NCBI GenBank assembly: GCA_034722275.1
Contig: JAYENW010000030.1
Coordinates: 1-18,059, forward strand
Direction: 5' to 3'
Origin: M55B177 sp034722275
Lineage (GTDB): Bacteria > Chloroflexota > Dehalococcoidia > GIF9 > AB-539-J10
Length of the DNA stretch: 18,059 nucleotides
The position numbers and the translations under genes were made by a program. Positions 7,649 through 14,828 of this stretch are shown here, one piece after another. Below the pieces are notes generated by a model. That model did no database searches and had not been told where the DNA came from. It saw nothing but the letters and a program-made list of their open reading frames with translations. The stretch's first letter is position 1, and every line of letters starts with the position of its first letter.

Positions 7649-7884
7649 CAGACTTTCAAAGGAATGTCTACATAGCGTTCTCTTGCCATCTCGGCAGCGA
7701 AAGCCAGTGCTGCCCGTATGTCTTCCCGGCTCAGTGAAGGATATGCTTTGAGGATTTCCTCCTCGCTGGAGCCAGCAGCTAGATTATCCACTATCAAGGA
7801 GACCCAAATCCGTGTGTCCTTGATACAGGGCTTACCATGACAGACATTCGGCTTGATAGAGATACGCTCTTTCCAATCGCCCAT
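7648..7884 (-). CDS. DUF433 antitoxin
   Basis: This is a 78-residue DUF433 protein with the typical core RISIKPNVCHGKPCIKDTRI (8-27), then VDNLAAGSSEEEILKAYPSL and a helical tail. DUF433 proteins are winged-HTH-like antitoxins that pair with DUF5615 or PIN toxins and usually repress their operon. The open frame extends to 7953, but ATG 7884 is preferred. It has an AGGAGG site 8 bases upstream, and the longer version would add residues unlike the family and read through the promoter. The antitoxin is first in the operon, before the toxin. The pair lies between two long direct repeats. Confidence 0.88.
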   Translation of the reverse strand: MGDWKERISIKPNVCHGKPCIKDTRIWVSLIVDNLAAGSSEEEILKAYPSLSREDIRAALAFAAEMARERYVDIPLKV

Positions 7885-7911
7885 AGAACAAACCTCCTCT
7901 GTGACTATGGC

Positions 7912-7920
7912 ATTATAGCA
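7912..7920 (-). promoter_or_regulatory. Extended -10 promoter for the DUF433/DUF5615 operon
   Basis: On the minus strand the sequence reads TGCTATAAT, a TGn-extended perfect -10 (TATAAT at 7912-7917). The -35 position 17 bp upstream reads only GACTGG, which falls at the edge of repeat copy 2. The extended -10 probably carries the promoter. Transcription would begin about 20 bases before the ATG at 7884. Confidence 0.55.
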
Positions 7921-7937
7921 TAAAAAGGCTAAAACCA

Positions 7938-8041
7938 GTCTCTTCCAATACAAGATGAGCCTGAGAGGATAGGCAGCTCATTTATCGTTGGGCCATGCGA
8001 CTGATGATGAGCCACAGGAATCTCCAAACAATAGAACAAGT
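7938..8041 (+). repeat. Direct repeat copy 2, ~104 bp
   Basis: This is the second copy of the repeat at 7131-7235, in the same orientation, about 807 bases away. The ends are conserved and the middle (about 8003-8020) differs most. The segment from the start of copy 1 to the start of copy 2 contains exactly the DUF433/DUF5615 operon. Confidence 0.85.
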
Positions 8042-8089
8042 TTCCATAAGGCACATGTGATAAGCTCGCTCCAAAATGGCCCAAGTATC

Positions 8090-8118
8090 TTGACATTTAA
8101 ATAAGCACTATATATACT
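8090..8118 (+). promoter_or_regulatory. Promoter of the terminase-portal block
   Basis: TTGACA (8090-8095), a 17-bp spacer and TATACT (8113-8118). It is nearly the same as the promoter at 15174-15202, which has identical boxes and spacer length and shares ATAAGCA in the spacer. The predicted start site is 5-7 bases before the ATG at 8131. Confidence 0.8.
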
Positions 8119-8130
8119 ATTGATAGGCAG

Positions 8131-8232
8131 ATGGGCAATGGAGTAAGAAGTAGAAACAAAGAAGCCCTCGCTAAGGTATTCACCGAGGTTGCTCTGCCCC
8201 TGGGCGTGGGCATGAAGGTTGCCGGCAAATGA
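8131..8232 (+). CDS. 33-aa ORF coupled to terminase
   Basis: This short frame, MGNGVRSRNKEALAKVFTEV continuing to GMKVAGK, starts just after the promoter. It ends in an ATGA overlap with the terminase start, so it probably is translated and couples translation to terminase. Its position is that of a small terminase subunit, but 33 residues are too few for a complete one. It could be a remnant of that gene or a leader peptide. No family is recognised. The ribosome binding site is weak and the leader very short. Confidence 0.45.
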   Translation: MGNGVRSRNKEALAKVFTEVALPLGVGMKVAGK

Positions 8233-9581
8233 AGTTGAGACCGTATCAGGAGGAAGTGGCCAAAGCGGTGGTGGAGAGCGTTCGTGAGCACAAGGGCCTC
8301 ACCTTTTCGGTGGAGATCGCCCGACAGGGTGGCAAAAATGAGCTCTCGGCGCACCTGGAAGTCCTTTTGCTGACGCTCTATATGGCCGGCGGAGGCAATA
8401 TCGTCAAGTGCTCTCCTACCTTCAAGCCGCAGACGGTCATCTCCATGCAGAGGCTCAAGGAAAGGCTGGATGATTTTGGATTTGACGGCATTTACCACAG
8501 CGAGATGGGCTACATCATCGCGCTTGGCAGCGTCAGGGCGGTATTCCTGTCTGCCGAAGAGTCATCATCAGTGGTGGGGCACACAGCGGATATATTGCTG
8601 GAGATAGACGAGTCCCAGGATGTCAGCAAGGAGAAATACACCAGGGAATTTCGCCCCATGGCTTCCTCTGCCAACACCACCACGGTTCACTATGGCACTA
8701 CCTGGGATGATACCACCTTGCTGGAAGAGGTCAAGAACACCAACCTGGAACTGGAGAAAAGGGATGGCGTCAGGCGCCACTTCAGGTACGATTGGCAGGA
8801 AGTGGCTAAATACAATCCGCACTACCGGAATTTCGTTATCGCTGAAAAGGAGAGACTGGGAGCGCAGCATCCTCTTTTCCGAACGCAATATTTATTGCTT
8901 CCCATAAAGGGAGGAGGCAGGCTTCTCGCCCGCCAGCAAATCGTCCTGCTCAGGGGAGAGCATCCCCGGTTGACTTCGCCCCTGGCCGGGGCGACATATA
9001 TCGCCGGCATAGACCTCGCTGGTGAAGGAGAAACGGCCAATCCCCGGCAGGACCTGACCGTGCTCACCATCGGTGGAATTGACATAATGCAGCAGGCGCA
9101 GTTCAGTCTGTTTGAGCCTGTGCTCAGGGTGGTGGAGCAGTACCAGTGGCGGGGAACACAGCACAGCCAGCTATACCCTCAAGTAGTGGCTATCCTTAAA
9201 AGGTGGCACTGCCAGAGAGTTGTCGTGGATGCCACGGGGATAGGGCAGCCCGTAGCCAGCTTCCTCAGAGCGCAACTGGGCAGAAAGATAGTTCCCTTCA
9301 CTTTTACCCAGCCATCGAAGTCCCGCATAGGGTTTGAGCTGTTGTCCTGGATTAACTCAGGGAGGCTGAAGGTTTACCGCCAGGACGGCTCCCGAGAATA
9401 CCAGGAGCTTATGTGGCAGCTTGAGCACGCCAGGGCGCAGTATCGTCCCAATCAGACGATGAATTTCTTTGTTGACCCTTCAGAAGGACACGACGACTTT
9501 TTGATGAGCCTGGCGCTGACGGTGGAAGCAGCCAGGGATTTCAATCCCAGAACAGCCAGAGGAGGTATGAGAGATGAATGA
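8229..9581 (+). CDS. terL: Phage terminase large subunit
   Basis: This 450-residue protein has both terminase domains. In the ATPase domain there is a deviant Walker A, ARQGGKNE (31-38, Lys36), Walker B LLEIDE (123-128, catalytic Glu128) and a coupling motif TTWDD (157-161). The RNase H-like nuclease domain carries Asp262 in AGIDLAGE, Asp334 in VVVDATGIG, and Asp422/Asp423 in HDDFLMSLAL. TerL powers DNA packaging at the portal and cuts the concatemer. All key residues are present, so it looks functional. The start overlaps the 33-codon ORF (ATGA), and the end overlaps the portal gene by 8 bases. The packaging type (cos or pac) cannot be told from this sequence. Confidence 0.93.
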   Translation: MKLRPYQEEVAKAVVESVREHKGLTFSVEIARQGGKNELSAHLEVLLLTLYMAGGGNIVKCSPTFKPQTVISMQRLKERLDDFGFDGIYHSEMGYIIALGSVRAVFLSAEESSSVVGHTADILLEIDESQDVSKEKYTREFRPMASSANTTTVHYGTTWDDTTLLEEVKNTNLELEKRDGVRRHFRYDWQEVAKYNPHYRNFVIAEKERLGAQHPLFRTQYLLLPIKGGGRLLARQQIVLLRGEHPRLTSPLAGATYIAGIDLAGEGETANPRQDLTVLTIGGIDIMQQAQFSLFEPVLRVVEQYQWRGTQHSQLYPQVVAILKRWHCQRVVVDATGIGQPVASFLRAQLGRKIVPFTFTQPSKSRIGFELLSWINSGRLKVYRQDGSREYQELMWQLEHARAQYRPNQTMNFFVDPSEGHDDFLMSLALTVEAARDFNPRTARGGMRDE

Positions 9582-10944
9582 ATTCACCCCGATGCAGCTT
9601 TCGCGGAAGGACACCGGCCGGATGGCTTCCTACCGGCGAAACCTGGATTTCTACAAAGGAACGCAGTGGCAGACCACGGGCAAGCAACGCCAGCTGGTGT
9701 TCAACTATGCCAGGGTAGCGATAGATAAGGTCACCAGCTTCCTGATGCAGGGTTTGAGCTTTGCCGCCTATCCCGTGGGTGAGGGTCCTGGGCCCTCCCA
9801 GGAAGACTTAAAGGCTCAAGTGAGGCGTGCTGAGCAGCTTTTAAGAGAGGTCTATGAGGAAAACAATCTGAGTCAGCTTGATTGGGAGACGGAGATAGAT
9901 GCCGCCGTCCTGGGCGATGGCTGCTACAAGATCACCTGGGATGCCAATGAGGAGTGCATACGAGTCACTGCTCCCGATGTTTCCGGTATCTTTGCCTGGT
10001 GGCTGGGAGATGATATATCCAGGGTCTGGCGCGTGGCTTCCAGGTACAGTCTGGATGCCGACGAGGCGGAAGTGCTCTATGGCGCCCACCTGCAGAAGAA
10101 GGCTGTCGTGGTAACCGAGCTCTGGACGGACGGGGAATTCCAGCTCTGGCTGGATAATAACCTTTTTCAAAAGAAGCCCAACCCTTATGGCTTCATCCCC
10201 TTCATTATCTTTGCCAACCTCCGTGAACCCAAGCAATTCTGGGGGACTTCGGATATTCCCGCCATTGCCCAGCCGCAAAGAGAATTAAACCGAGCCTTAT
10301 CCCAGTTGTCACGGATACTGGAGCTATCGGGGAACCCCATCGCGGTACTGGAGAATGTGGGCTCGGCAGAAGATATCAGGGTGCAGCCAGGGGCGGTATG
10401 GACACTGCCCGAAGATGCCAAAGCCTACCTGCTTGATTTACTTCAGGGTGGAGGTATCAGGCTGCATATAGACTACATTGATTTGATTTACCGCGCCCTG
10501 CACGACATTTCGGAAACGCCCCGGGCAGCCTGGGGAGGCAGCGAGAAAGAGCTCTCAGGTGCTGCTTTAAATATCGAGATGGGCAGCCTGGTGCAGAAGG
10601 TGACCCGCAAGCGCACTATAAGAACCAGCGCCTATCACAGGCGAAATGAGCTCATCCTGAAGCTGGCAGAGAAATACCTGGGCGAGGACTTTTCGGGCAT
10701 CACGCACAGAGTTGTCTGGGGCCCGATACTGCCTCAGGATGCTGCCCGGCAGGCGCAGAACGAGCAGATGCTGGTTCAGTCAGGCATTCATTCCCGAAGA
10801 ACGGCTATGGATGAAATAGGAATCCAGGACCCCGACGAGGAATTTCAGACGTGGTTGGAGGAAAGGGCAGCCATCAAGCAGCAGAACATCGATTTGCCCA
10901 CACCACCAGCAAGAGCGGTATCCAGGACGAGAAATTACGAGTAG
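9574..10944 (+). CDS. Phage portal protein (SPP1 gp6-like)
   Basis: This 456-residue protein follows terminase directly, the usual place for the portal. It resembles SPP1 gp6-type portals. Supporting segments are RRNLDFYKGTQW near the start, VFNYARVAIDKVTSFLMQG (43-61), and the stem/wing region with PFIIFANLREP and WGTSDIPAIAQPQRELNRAL. The C-terminal half contains SETPRAAWGGSEKELSGAAL. The portal is a dodecameric ring at one capsid vertex that docks the terminase and conducts DNA. A GGAGG site precedes ATG 9574, which overlaps terL. The stop codon lies within the first bases of the hairpin repeat at 10941. The minor head protein and protease that often follow are missing. Confidence 0.85.
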   Translation: MNEFTPMQLSRKDTGRMASYRRNLDFYKGTQWQTTGKQRQLVFNYARVAIDKVTSFLMQGLSFAAYPVGEGPGPSQEDLKAQVRRAEQLLREVYEENNLSQLDWETEIDAAVLGDGCYKITWDANEECIRVTAPDVSGIFAWWLGDDISRVWRVASRYSLDADEAEVLYGAHLQKKAVVVTELWTDGEFQLWLDNNLFQKKPNPYGFIPFIIFANLREPKQFWGTSDIPAIAQPQRELNRALSQLSRILELSGNPIAVLENVGSAEDIRVQPGAVWTLPEDAKAYLLDLLQGGGIRLHIDYIDLIYRALHDISETPRAAWGGSEKELSGAALNIEMGSLVQKVTRKRTIRTSAYHRRNELILKLAEKYLGEDFSGITHRVVWGPILPQDAARQAQNEQMLVQSGIHSRRTAMDEIGIQDPDEEFQTWLEERAAIKQQNIDLPTPPARAVSRTRNYE

Positions 10945-11003
10945 TGGCGGGTTTTATGCCCGCCTTTTGGGGAGGGTACCAGCCCCTCCCCTACGTTTGC
11001 CTT
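10941..11003 (+). repeat. Double-hairpin repeat, copy A
   Basis: Two hairpins occur in tandem: GGCGGG/CCCGCC (10946-10964) followed by TTTT, and GGGGAGGG/CCCTCCCC (10969-10991). Both are flanked by GTAG at the start and CTACGTTTGCCTT at the end. It aligns along its whole length with 15050-15114, in the same orientation. It overlaps the portal stop codon and could end the portal transcript. Confidence 0.85.
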
Positions 11004-11026
11004 CGGCAGAGGTCGCCTCATGTCCC

Positions 11027-11047
11027 GGTCGGAGACAAGCCCCGACC
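11027..11047. repeat. GC-rich hairpin
   Basis: Arms GGTCGG (11027-11032) and CCGACC (11042-11047) enclose a 9-base loop containing ACAAG. Its minus-strand loop reads CTTGT, as do those of the second hairpins of related elements. No T-tract follows, so it is more likely a repeat member than a terminator. Confidence 0.6.
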
Positions 11048-11098
11048 TTGTGTTTGATGGAGCCCGCAGCAGCCATTGAAATACCAATCATAGTCGTA

Positions 11099-11130
11099 GG
11101 GGAGGCGTTTATCGCCTCCCCTTTTCTTGT
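11099..11130 (+). terminator. Intrinsic terminator / GTAG-type hairpin
   Basis: A perfect 9-bp stem, GGGGAGGCG (11099-11107) with CGCCTCCCC (11113-11121), has a TTTAT loop and is followed by TTTTCTTGT. It would end transcription from the terminase-portal block. The preceding GTAG and the TTTAT loop also make it a member of the hairpin repeat family. Confidence 0.75.
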
Positions 11131-11223
11131 GTTCCAGAGGGCTTTACCCTTCGATGTTCTCCATTAAATTTCTCGACAAAATCCATAGTGGAGCCCTTGA
11201 ATGAAATTTTGTACAAGACTTAG

Positions 11224-11229
11224 TATAAT
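11224..11229 (+). promoter_or_regulatory. -10 box of the Phd/RelE-like operon
   Basis: A perfect TATAAT lies 37 bases before the antitoxin start. No good -35 box is seen at 17 bp; TTGAAT (11197-11202) is 21 bp away. Confidence 0.4.
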
Positions 11230-11265
11230 AGCCATGAGTATAAATAGAGAGGAGATTATGTTTTA

Positions 11266-11532
11266 ATGCCTACTCGCATCGTCACAGCAAGTGAGCTCAA
11301 GGTCAAACTGGGTGCTCTGATGGCTGAACTCGAGGCGCAGGGCGTACCTTTGTATGTCACACAGTATAGAAAACCAAAGGCTGTACTCGCGCGTTATGAT
11401 GAGTACGAAGCCCGGCTCAAGAAGGTTGAGGACCTCGAAGATATATTGGCAATGAAAGAGTCCCTTTCAGCATCACAGGAAGAGGCCATCGGCTTAGAGG
11501 ATTATGAGCGCCAACGAGCAGCGCGCATTTGA
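11266..11532 (+). CDS. Phd/YefM-family antitoxin
   Basis: This 88-residue protein has the Phd/YefM layout. An N-terminal DNA-binding region (IVTASELKVKLGALMAELEA, 5-24) is followed by PLYVTQYRKPKAVLARYDEY (28-47), and then a charged helical tail that would wrap the toxin. These antitoxins bind a RelE/ParE/Doc-type toxin and repress their operon. A GAGGAG site lies about 11 bases before ATG 11266. A two-codon frame, ATG TTT TAA (11258-11266), overlaps that start as TAATG. The gene overlaps the downstream toxin frame by 29 bases. It is intact and may still be made although its toxin is broken. Confidence 0.85.
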   Translation: MPTRIVTASELKVKLGALMAELEAQGVPLYVTQYRKPKAVLARYDEYEARLKKVEDLEDILAMKESLSASQEEAIGLEDYERQRAARI

Positions 11533-11801
11533 AGTCAGGCTATGCAGCAGGAGGGTGCAGCGGGAACTCGACACTTTACAGGAGACAGACTACCTGCGTG
11601 TGACAGCCAAGCTTAGAGCATTAGCGAACACCCCCAGGCCTCAAGGGGGGTGAAAAGCTATACGATGATATATATTGGGTGAGGGTTGGAGCTATTCGAA
11701 TAACTTATTTTATTGACGAAGAAAACAAGCATATTGAAGTTGGAGGAATCCGTCGTCGGAGCAAGAAAACTTACAAGGGAATCGAGGAACTGTTTTGGTG
11801 A
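11504..11801 (+). pseudogene. RelE/ParE-like toxin, frameshifted in a G6 run
   Basis: The frame from ATG 11504 (preceded by AGAGG) reads MSANEQRAFEVRL through LRALANTPRPQGG and stops at 11651-11653. The rest of a RelE/ParE-like toxin continues in the next frame: GEKLYDDIYWVRVGAIRITY, then EVGGIRRRSKKTY, to the TGA at 11799-11801. Removing one G from the run GGGGGG (11645-11650) would give one 98-codon protein, normal length for the family. The damage is therefore a single-base insertion in a homopolymer. It could be a real inactivation, phase variation or a sequencing error. The conserved arginines of the C-terminal half remain readable. Confidence 0.75.
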
Positions 11802-11841
11802 ATAGCTACTGCTCTCGGGCTTTTCAGTGCTAGGATCCAAA

Positions 11842-11885
11842 GCTAAATAAAAAGTGGGCCATTGTCCTCACCTTGTGTTAAAACT
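11842..11885 (-). terminator. Weak candidate terminator for the signalling operon
   Basis: On the minus strand an imperfect short stem around GTGAGG and CCCAC is followed by TTTTT. It is in the right place, between the convergent toxin and cyclase genes, but the stem is poor. Confidence 0.2.
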
Positions 11886-11902
11886 CCTTGCGGTGAAAAG
11901 TT

Positions 11903-12829
11903 CTAAGCTGAGGTTTCCACCCGGTTGCGGCCATTTTCTTTGGCTCTGTACAGAGCATCGTCAGCACGAGCGATGAGAGAAAGTTTGCCTTCGCCCGCTT
12001 TGTAGCTGGATAACCCCTGGCTTACAGTTATGCTGAACACCTTGCCTTCAAAGTCCTTCATCTTTGCTGCTTCAATTGTCCTGCGTATCCGTTCGGCTAT
12101 GTCCAGCGCAGAAGACAAACTGGTATGGGGCAAAGTAATGATGAATTCCTCTCCTCCATAGCGGCCTATGGTGTCTGTGTCTCTGATGTTCTGCTGAACC
12201 AGGGTGGCGAATTTCTCCAGAACATTGTCTCCTGTGAGGTGGCCATACTGGTCATTAACCTTCTTAAAATAATCAATGTCCAGCATAAGCAGGCTGAAAT
12301 CTTCTCCATAGCGTTTGGCGTAACTGATTTGTTCATCCAACCTGCGCAGGATTGCTCGTCTATTGTATATTCCTGTCAGTGCATCAAAATTCGCCAGTCT
12401 TTCCAGTTTTTCCTGGTCAGCTCTGCTCTGCTGTATCTGTCTCCACTTTTCTAATGCCGAATCAATGGTCTTTATCAATTTCTCTTTGGATAAGCTGGCT
12501 TTTGGCAGGTAGCCCATTGCTCCTACCTGGAGAGACTGTACTGCGACCTCTTCACTCCCGGAGCCAGTCAGCATGACTACTGGCGCTGTCTGCCTGGCAA
12601 CAATTTCTGCCAGCCACTCCATACCTGATTTCTCCGGCATTTGAAGGTCCATGAAAACCAGATCAACTCTGCCTTTGTCCAGAGCATTCTGGATCTCATC
12701 AATTTGCCCTGCCTCCAGCAGCGCAAATTCTCTGTCGGTTATCTGCTTCAGATAGACCCGGACCAGCTTGCGGTCTGCGAGGTCATCGTCGCAGAGGAGG
12801 ATTTTGACTGGCGGTTGTTTTGTCTTCAA
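11903..12829 (-). CDS. Response regulator with GGDEF domain (diguanylate cyclase)
   Basis: The product has an N-terminal receiver domain and a C-terminal GGDEF domain, like PleD/WspR-type regulators. From TTG 12829 (308 aa) the receiver has the acidic CDDD cluster, phospho-acceptor Asp61 in FMDLQMP, and Lys110 in YLPKA. The cyclase domain has FDALTGIYNRR, MLDIDYFKKVND and the active-site GGEEF at 225-229. An RxxD inhibitory site (RDTD, 216-219) sits five residues before it, so c-di-GMP feedback is likely. TTG 12829 is chosen because AAGGAG precedes it by 8 bases and it overlaps the upstream stop (TTGA). GTG 12859 would give a longer 318-aa form. It is the last gene of a three-gene operon. Confidence 0.9.
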   Translation of the reverse strand: MKTKQPPVKILLCDDDLADRKLVRVYLKQITDREFALLEAGQIDEIQNALDKGRVDLVFMDLQMPEKSGMEWLAEIVARQTAPVVMLTGSGSEEVAVQSLQVGAMGYLPKASLSKEKLIKTIDSALEKWRQIQQSRADQEKLERLANFDALTGIYNRRAILRRLDEQISYAKRYGEDFSLLMLDIDYFKKVNDQYGHLTGDNVLEKFATLVQQNIRDTDTIGRYGGEEFIITLPHTSLSSALDIAERIRRTIEAAKMKDFEGKVFSITVSQGLSSYKAGEGKLSLIARADDALYRAKENGRNRVETSA

Positions 12830-13278
12830 TGCTGGTGCTCCTTGGGCGGTCGCTTGCACAGCACAAACCAGTATTCCTTGATTTTTGTCATGACTTCCTT
12901 GAATTCATCCAGTGTTACTGGTTTGTTCACATACCCGCTGGCTTGTAGCTTGTAGCTGTCTAGGATATCTTTGTCCAGATCAGAGGTTGTCAGGATAACC
13001 ACAGGAATGTGCTGCAGTTTTTCGTCTTTCTTGACCCGTTTCAGAAATTCCTTTCCTCCCATCCCGGGCATGTTCAAATCCAGCAGAATCAGGTCGGGTT
13101 GAGGAGAGGCACTGCCGTAATTTCCGCGGTGATGCAAAAAATCCAGCCCTTCCTCGCCGTTATTTACAATGTAGAGGTCATTGGCTATCCTTTGATTTCT
13201 CAGGGATGTTTTAATCAGTTTCTGGTCTGCCAGGTCATCCTCCACCAGCAATATGGAAAGCGGTTCCAATTCAGCCAT
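12826..13278 (-). CDS. Rcp1-type single-domain response regulator
   Basis: This 150-residue protein is a receiver domain only, of the Rcp1 group that pairs with phytochrome-like kinases. Key residues are Glu13/Asp14/Asp15 (LVEDD), phospho-acceptor Asp67 in LILLDLNMPG, Thr97 (ILTTSD) and Lys119 (GYVNKPV). The long insert HHRGNYGSASPQPDL (49-63) is typical of the Rcp1 type. With no output domain it acts by protein contact or phosphotransfer. It starts 3 bases after the kinase stop, with AAAGGAG upstream of ATG, and its stop overlaps the start of the REC-GGDEF gene. It probably relays phosphate or tunes signalling between those two proteins. Confidence 0.93.
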   Translation of the reverse strand: MAELEPLSILLVEDDLADQKLIKTSLRNQRIANDLYIVNNGEEGLDFLHHRGNYGSASPQPDLILLDLNMPGMGGKEFLKRVKKDEKLQHIPVVILTTSDLDKDILDSYKLQASGYVNKPVTLDEFKEVMTKIKEYWFVLCKRPPKEHQH

Positions 13279-13281
13279 CGT

Positions 13282-14781
13282 TCACTTGCTCCTTTCTTTG
13301 CTTATTTCTGAATAACCTTCTCCGGGGAGGGTGAACCAGAATGAGGACCCCTCACCAAGAGCTGAGTTGATTCCGATTTCACCTCCATGGCGATTGACGA
13401 TCTTCTTACAAACAGCTAACCCAATTCCAGTCCCCTCATAGCGCTCTCTGGGATGGAGACGTTTGAACATGGTGAATAGCTGTTCGTGGTATTCCTCGGG
13501 GATTCCTATGCCATTGTCCTGCACTTCTATGTGAACCATGCGGTTTTCTGCTTGCCGGGCGCGGATGGTTATTTCCGGAGGTACTCCCTTCCGATGGAAT
13601 TTCACCCCATTTCCAATCAGATTCTGAAAGAGTTGGTGCATCTGGGACAGGTCGCCCTGCACCGGCGGCAGCGGTTCTGGAATTCGGATAGTCCCCTTAG
13701 TTTCATCGAGCAAGGTTGCCAGCTCCAGATCCTTCAAGTCCTTTATTACCTCATTTAAATCTATTCGCTCAGGTGGCTTGGCTCTGGTAGTAACTCGGGA
13801 ATAGGTGAGAAGGTCATTGATCATCGTCTGCATGCGTTGCGCCCCGTCTATCATGAACTCAAAGTTCTCCTGTTGGTCTTCATCCAGCTTACCTTCCAGC
13901 GAGTCCTGAAGAAGTGATCCAAAGGAAGAAATTTTCCGTAGTGGTTCTCGCAAATCGTGCGAGGCGATGTAGGCAAAATCCTGGAGTTCCTTGTTGGACT
14001 GATCCAGTTTGCGATTGAGTTCGTTGAGGTCTTTGAGCAGGGCTTCTTGCTCCTGCTCCATCTTCCTTTGCTCCGTGATATCTCTGCTGATTACCTGGAC
14101 CGTGTCTTCTTGCCCCGAAATTTTCAGGGGGACATATAGATTGTGGAAAACTCTTCCATTCCTTTCATCCTCAAGAACCTGGGGTTGCCCTTCATCTAAA
14201 GCCTTTCTTATGCACTCTTGTCGGGGCTGTGCAATCTCTTTGGGAAATAGCTCAGACATTCTCTTGCCAACCAGCTCTTCCCTTGGAATGCCCACACTTT
14301 TCATCATTGCAGGATTGGGGAAAAGGAATCTCCCCTCTCTATCATGCTGGTTGAGATAGAGTGGAGAGCTTTCGAACAGAACGCGATATCTCTCTTCAGC
14401 CGCTTCCAGCCTTTTCTCTGCCTCCCTGCGATTTTCTATCTCCTGTTTCAGGTCTTCGTTTGCCTTTGAAATCCGCTCGCTCACTATAGCGACTACAGCG
14501 GCAATAACCAGGAACATAACAGCTCTGATAGAATCGCTGGCAATGGATACATCTGGCAGAGTTAGAAGATGGCTGGCAAGTATCAATACTGCCAGAAATG
14601 CAGCTACAGCCAATCCTCTTGTTCTCCACCATAGAGCAGCCAGGATGATCGGGATGTAAAAGAACTGGGTAAAAATAGTGGTCGTTCCAAGTACTCTATG
14701 GAAGTAGTATGTCAAAAAGCAGGAAGCGGCCAGAAGAAGGGCTATTGCTATAATTTTGAAGTTTTTCCCACCACGCTTCAT
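13282..14781 (-). CDS. Membrane PAS-domain sensor histidine kinase
   Basis: This 499-residue kinase has about four membrane helices at residues 9-28, 37-51, 58-77 and 86-103. A coiled segment follows at 104-130, then a PAS domain at about 130-240 ending in RDITEQRK. The HisKA helix has phospho-accepting His275 in ASHDLREPLRK, the version typical of phytochrome-like kinases. The ATPase has an N box (LFQNLIGNGVKF, 384-395), DNGIGIP (422-428) and GTGIGLA (450-456). All catalytic motifs are intact. No chromophore-binding GAF or PHY domain is present, so the signal is unknown and may be sensed by the membrane or PAS part. It heads an operon with the Rcp1-type and GGDEF regulators. ATG 14781 has only a weak AAGG-type site. 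Confidence 0.93.
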   Translation of the reverse strand: MKRGGKNFKIIAIALLLAASCFLTYYFHRVLGTTTIFTQFFYIPIILAALWWRTRGLAVAAFLAVLILASHLLTLPDVSIASDSIRAVMFLVIAAVVAIVSERISKANEDLKQEIENRREAEKRLEAAEERYRVLFESSPLYLNQHDREGRFLFPNPAMMKSVGIPREELVGKRMSELFPKEIAQPRQECIRKALDEGQPQVLEDERNGRVFHNLYVPLKISGQEDTVQVISRDITEQRKMEQEQEALLKDLNELNRKLDQSNKELQDFAYIASHDLREPLRKISSFGSLLQDSLEGKLDEDQQENFEFMIDGAQRMQTMINDLLTYSRVTTRAKPPERIDLNEVIKDLKDLELATLLDETKGTIRIPEPLPPVQGDLSQMHQLFQNLIGNGVKFHRKGVPPEITIRARQAENRMVHIEVQDNGIGIPEEYHEQLFTMFKRLHPRERYEGTGIGLAVCKKIVNRHGGEIGINSALGEGSSFWFTLPGEGYSEISKERSK

Positions 14782-14828
14782 TTTCTTATAGTATTACCTT
14801 ACCCCTTCACGGATTCAGGTATTATTTA

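Larger units (their letters stand above)
10945..11265. other. Hairpin-rich intergenic region after portal
   Basis: No gene is recognised here. The stretch holds four GC-rich hairpins (two in repeat copy A, one at 11027-11047, one at 11099-11121), a short unremarkable segment, and the promoter-like TATAAT of the downstream antitoxin. Confidence 0.6.

Noticed and set aside
7301..7675. 124-aa plus-strand ORF
   Set aside because: It is antisense to the well-supported DUF5615 toxin, has no ribosome site, and shows no family-like motifs.
7885..7953. N-terminal extension of the DUF433 protein
   Set aside because: The extra 23 residues read through the -10 box and into repeat copy 2; ATG 7884 has a strong AGGAGG site.
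8097..8498. 133-aa minus-strand ORF
   Set aside because: It is antisense to terminase and covers its Walker A region; there is no independent support.
10851..11057. 68-aa ORF across the portal end and hairpin repeat
   Set aside because: It is a shifted frame of the portal gene running into repeat copy A.
10941..11121. CRISPR array, suggested by successive hairpins
   Set aside because: The stems differ in sequence and spacing is irregular; there are no regular direct repeats and no cas genes.
12830..12859. GTG start for the REC-GGDEF protein
   Set aside because: It would overlap the Rcp1-type gene by 34 bases without a ribosome site, whereas TTG 12829 has AAGGAG at good spacing and stop-start coupling.
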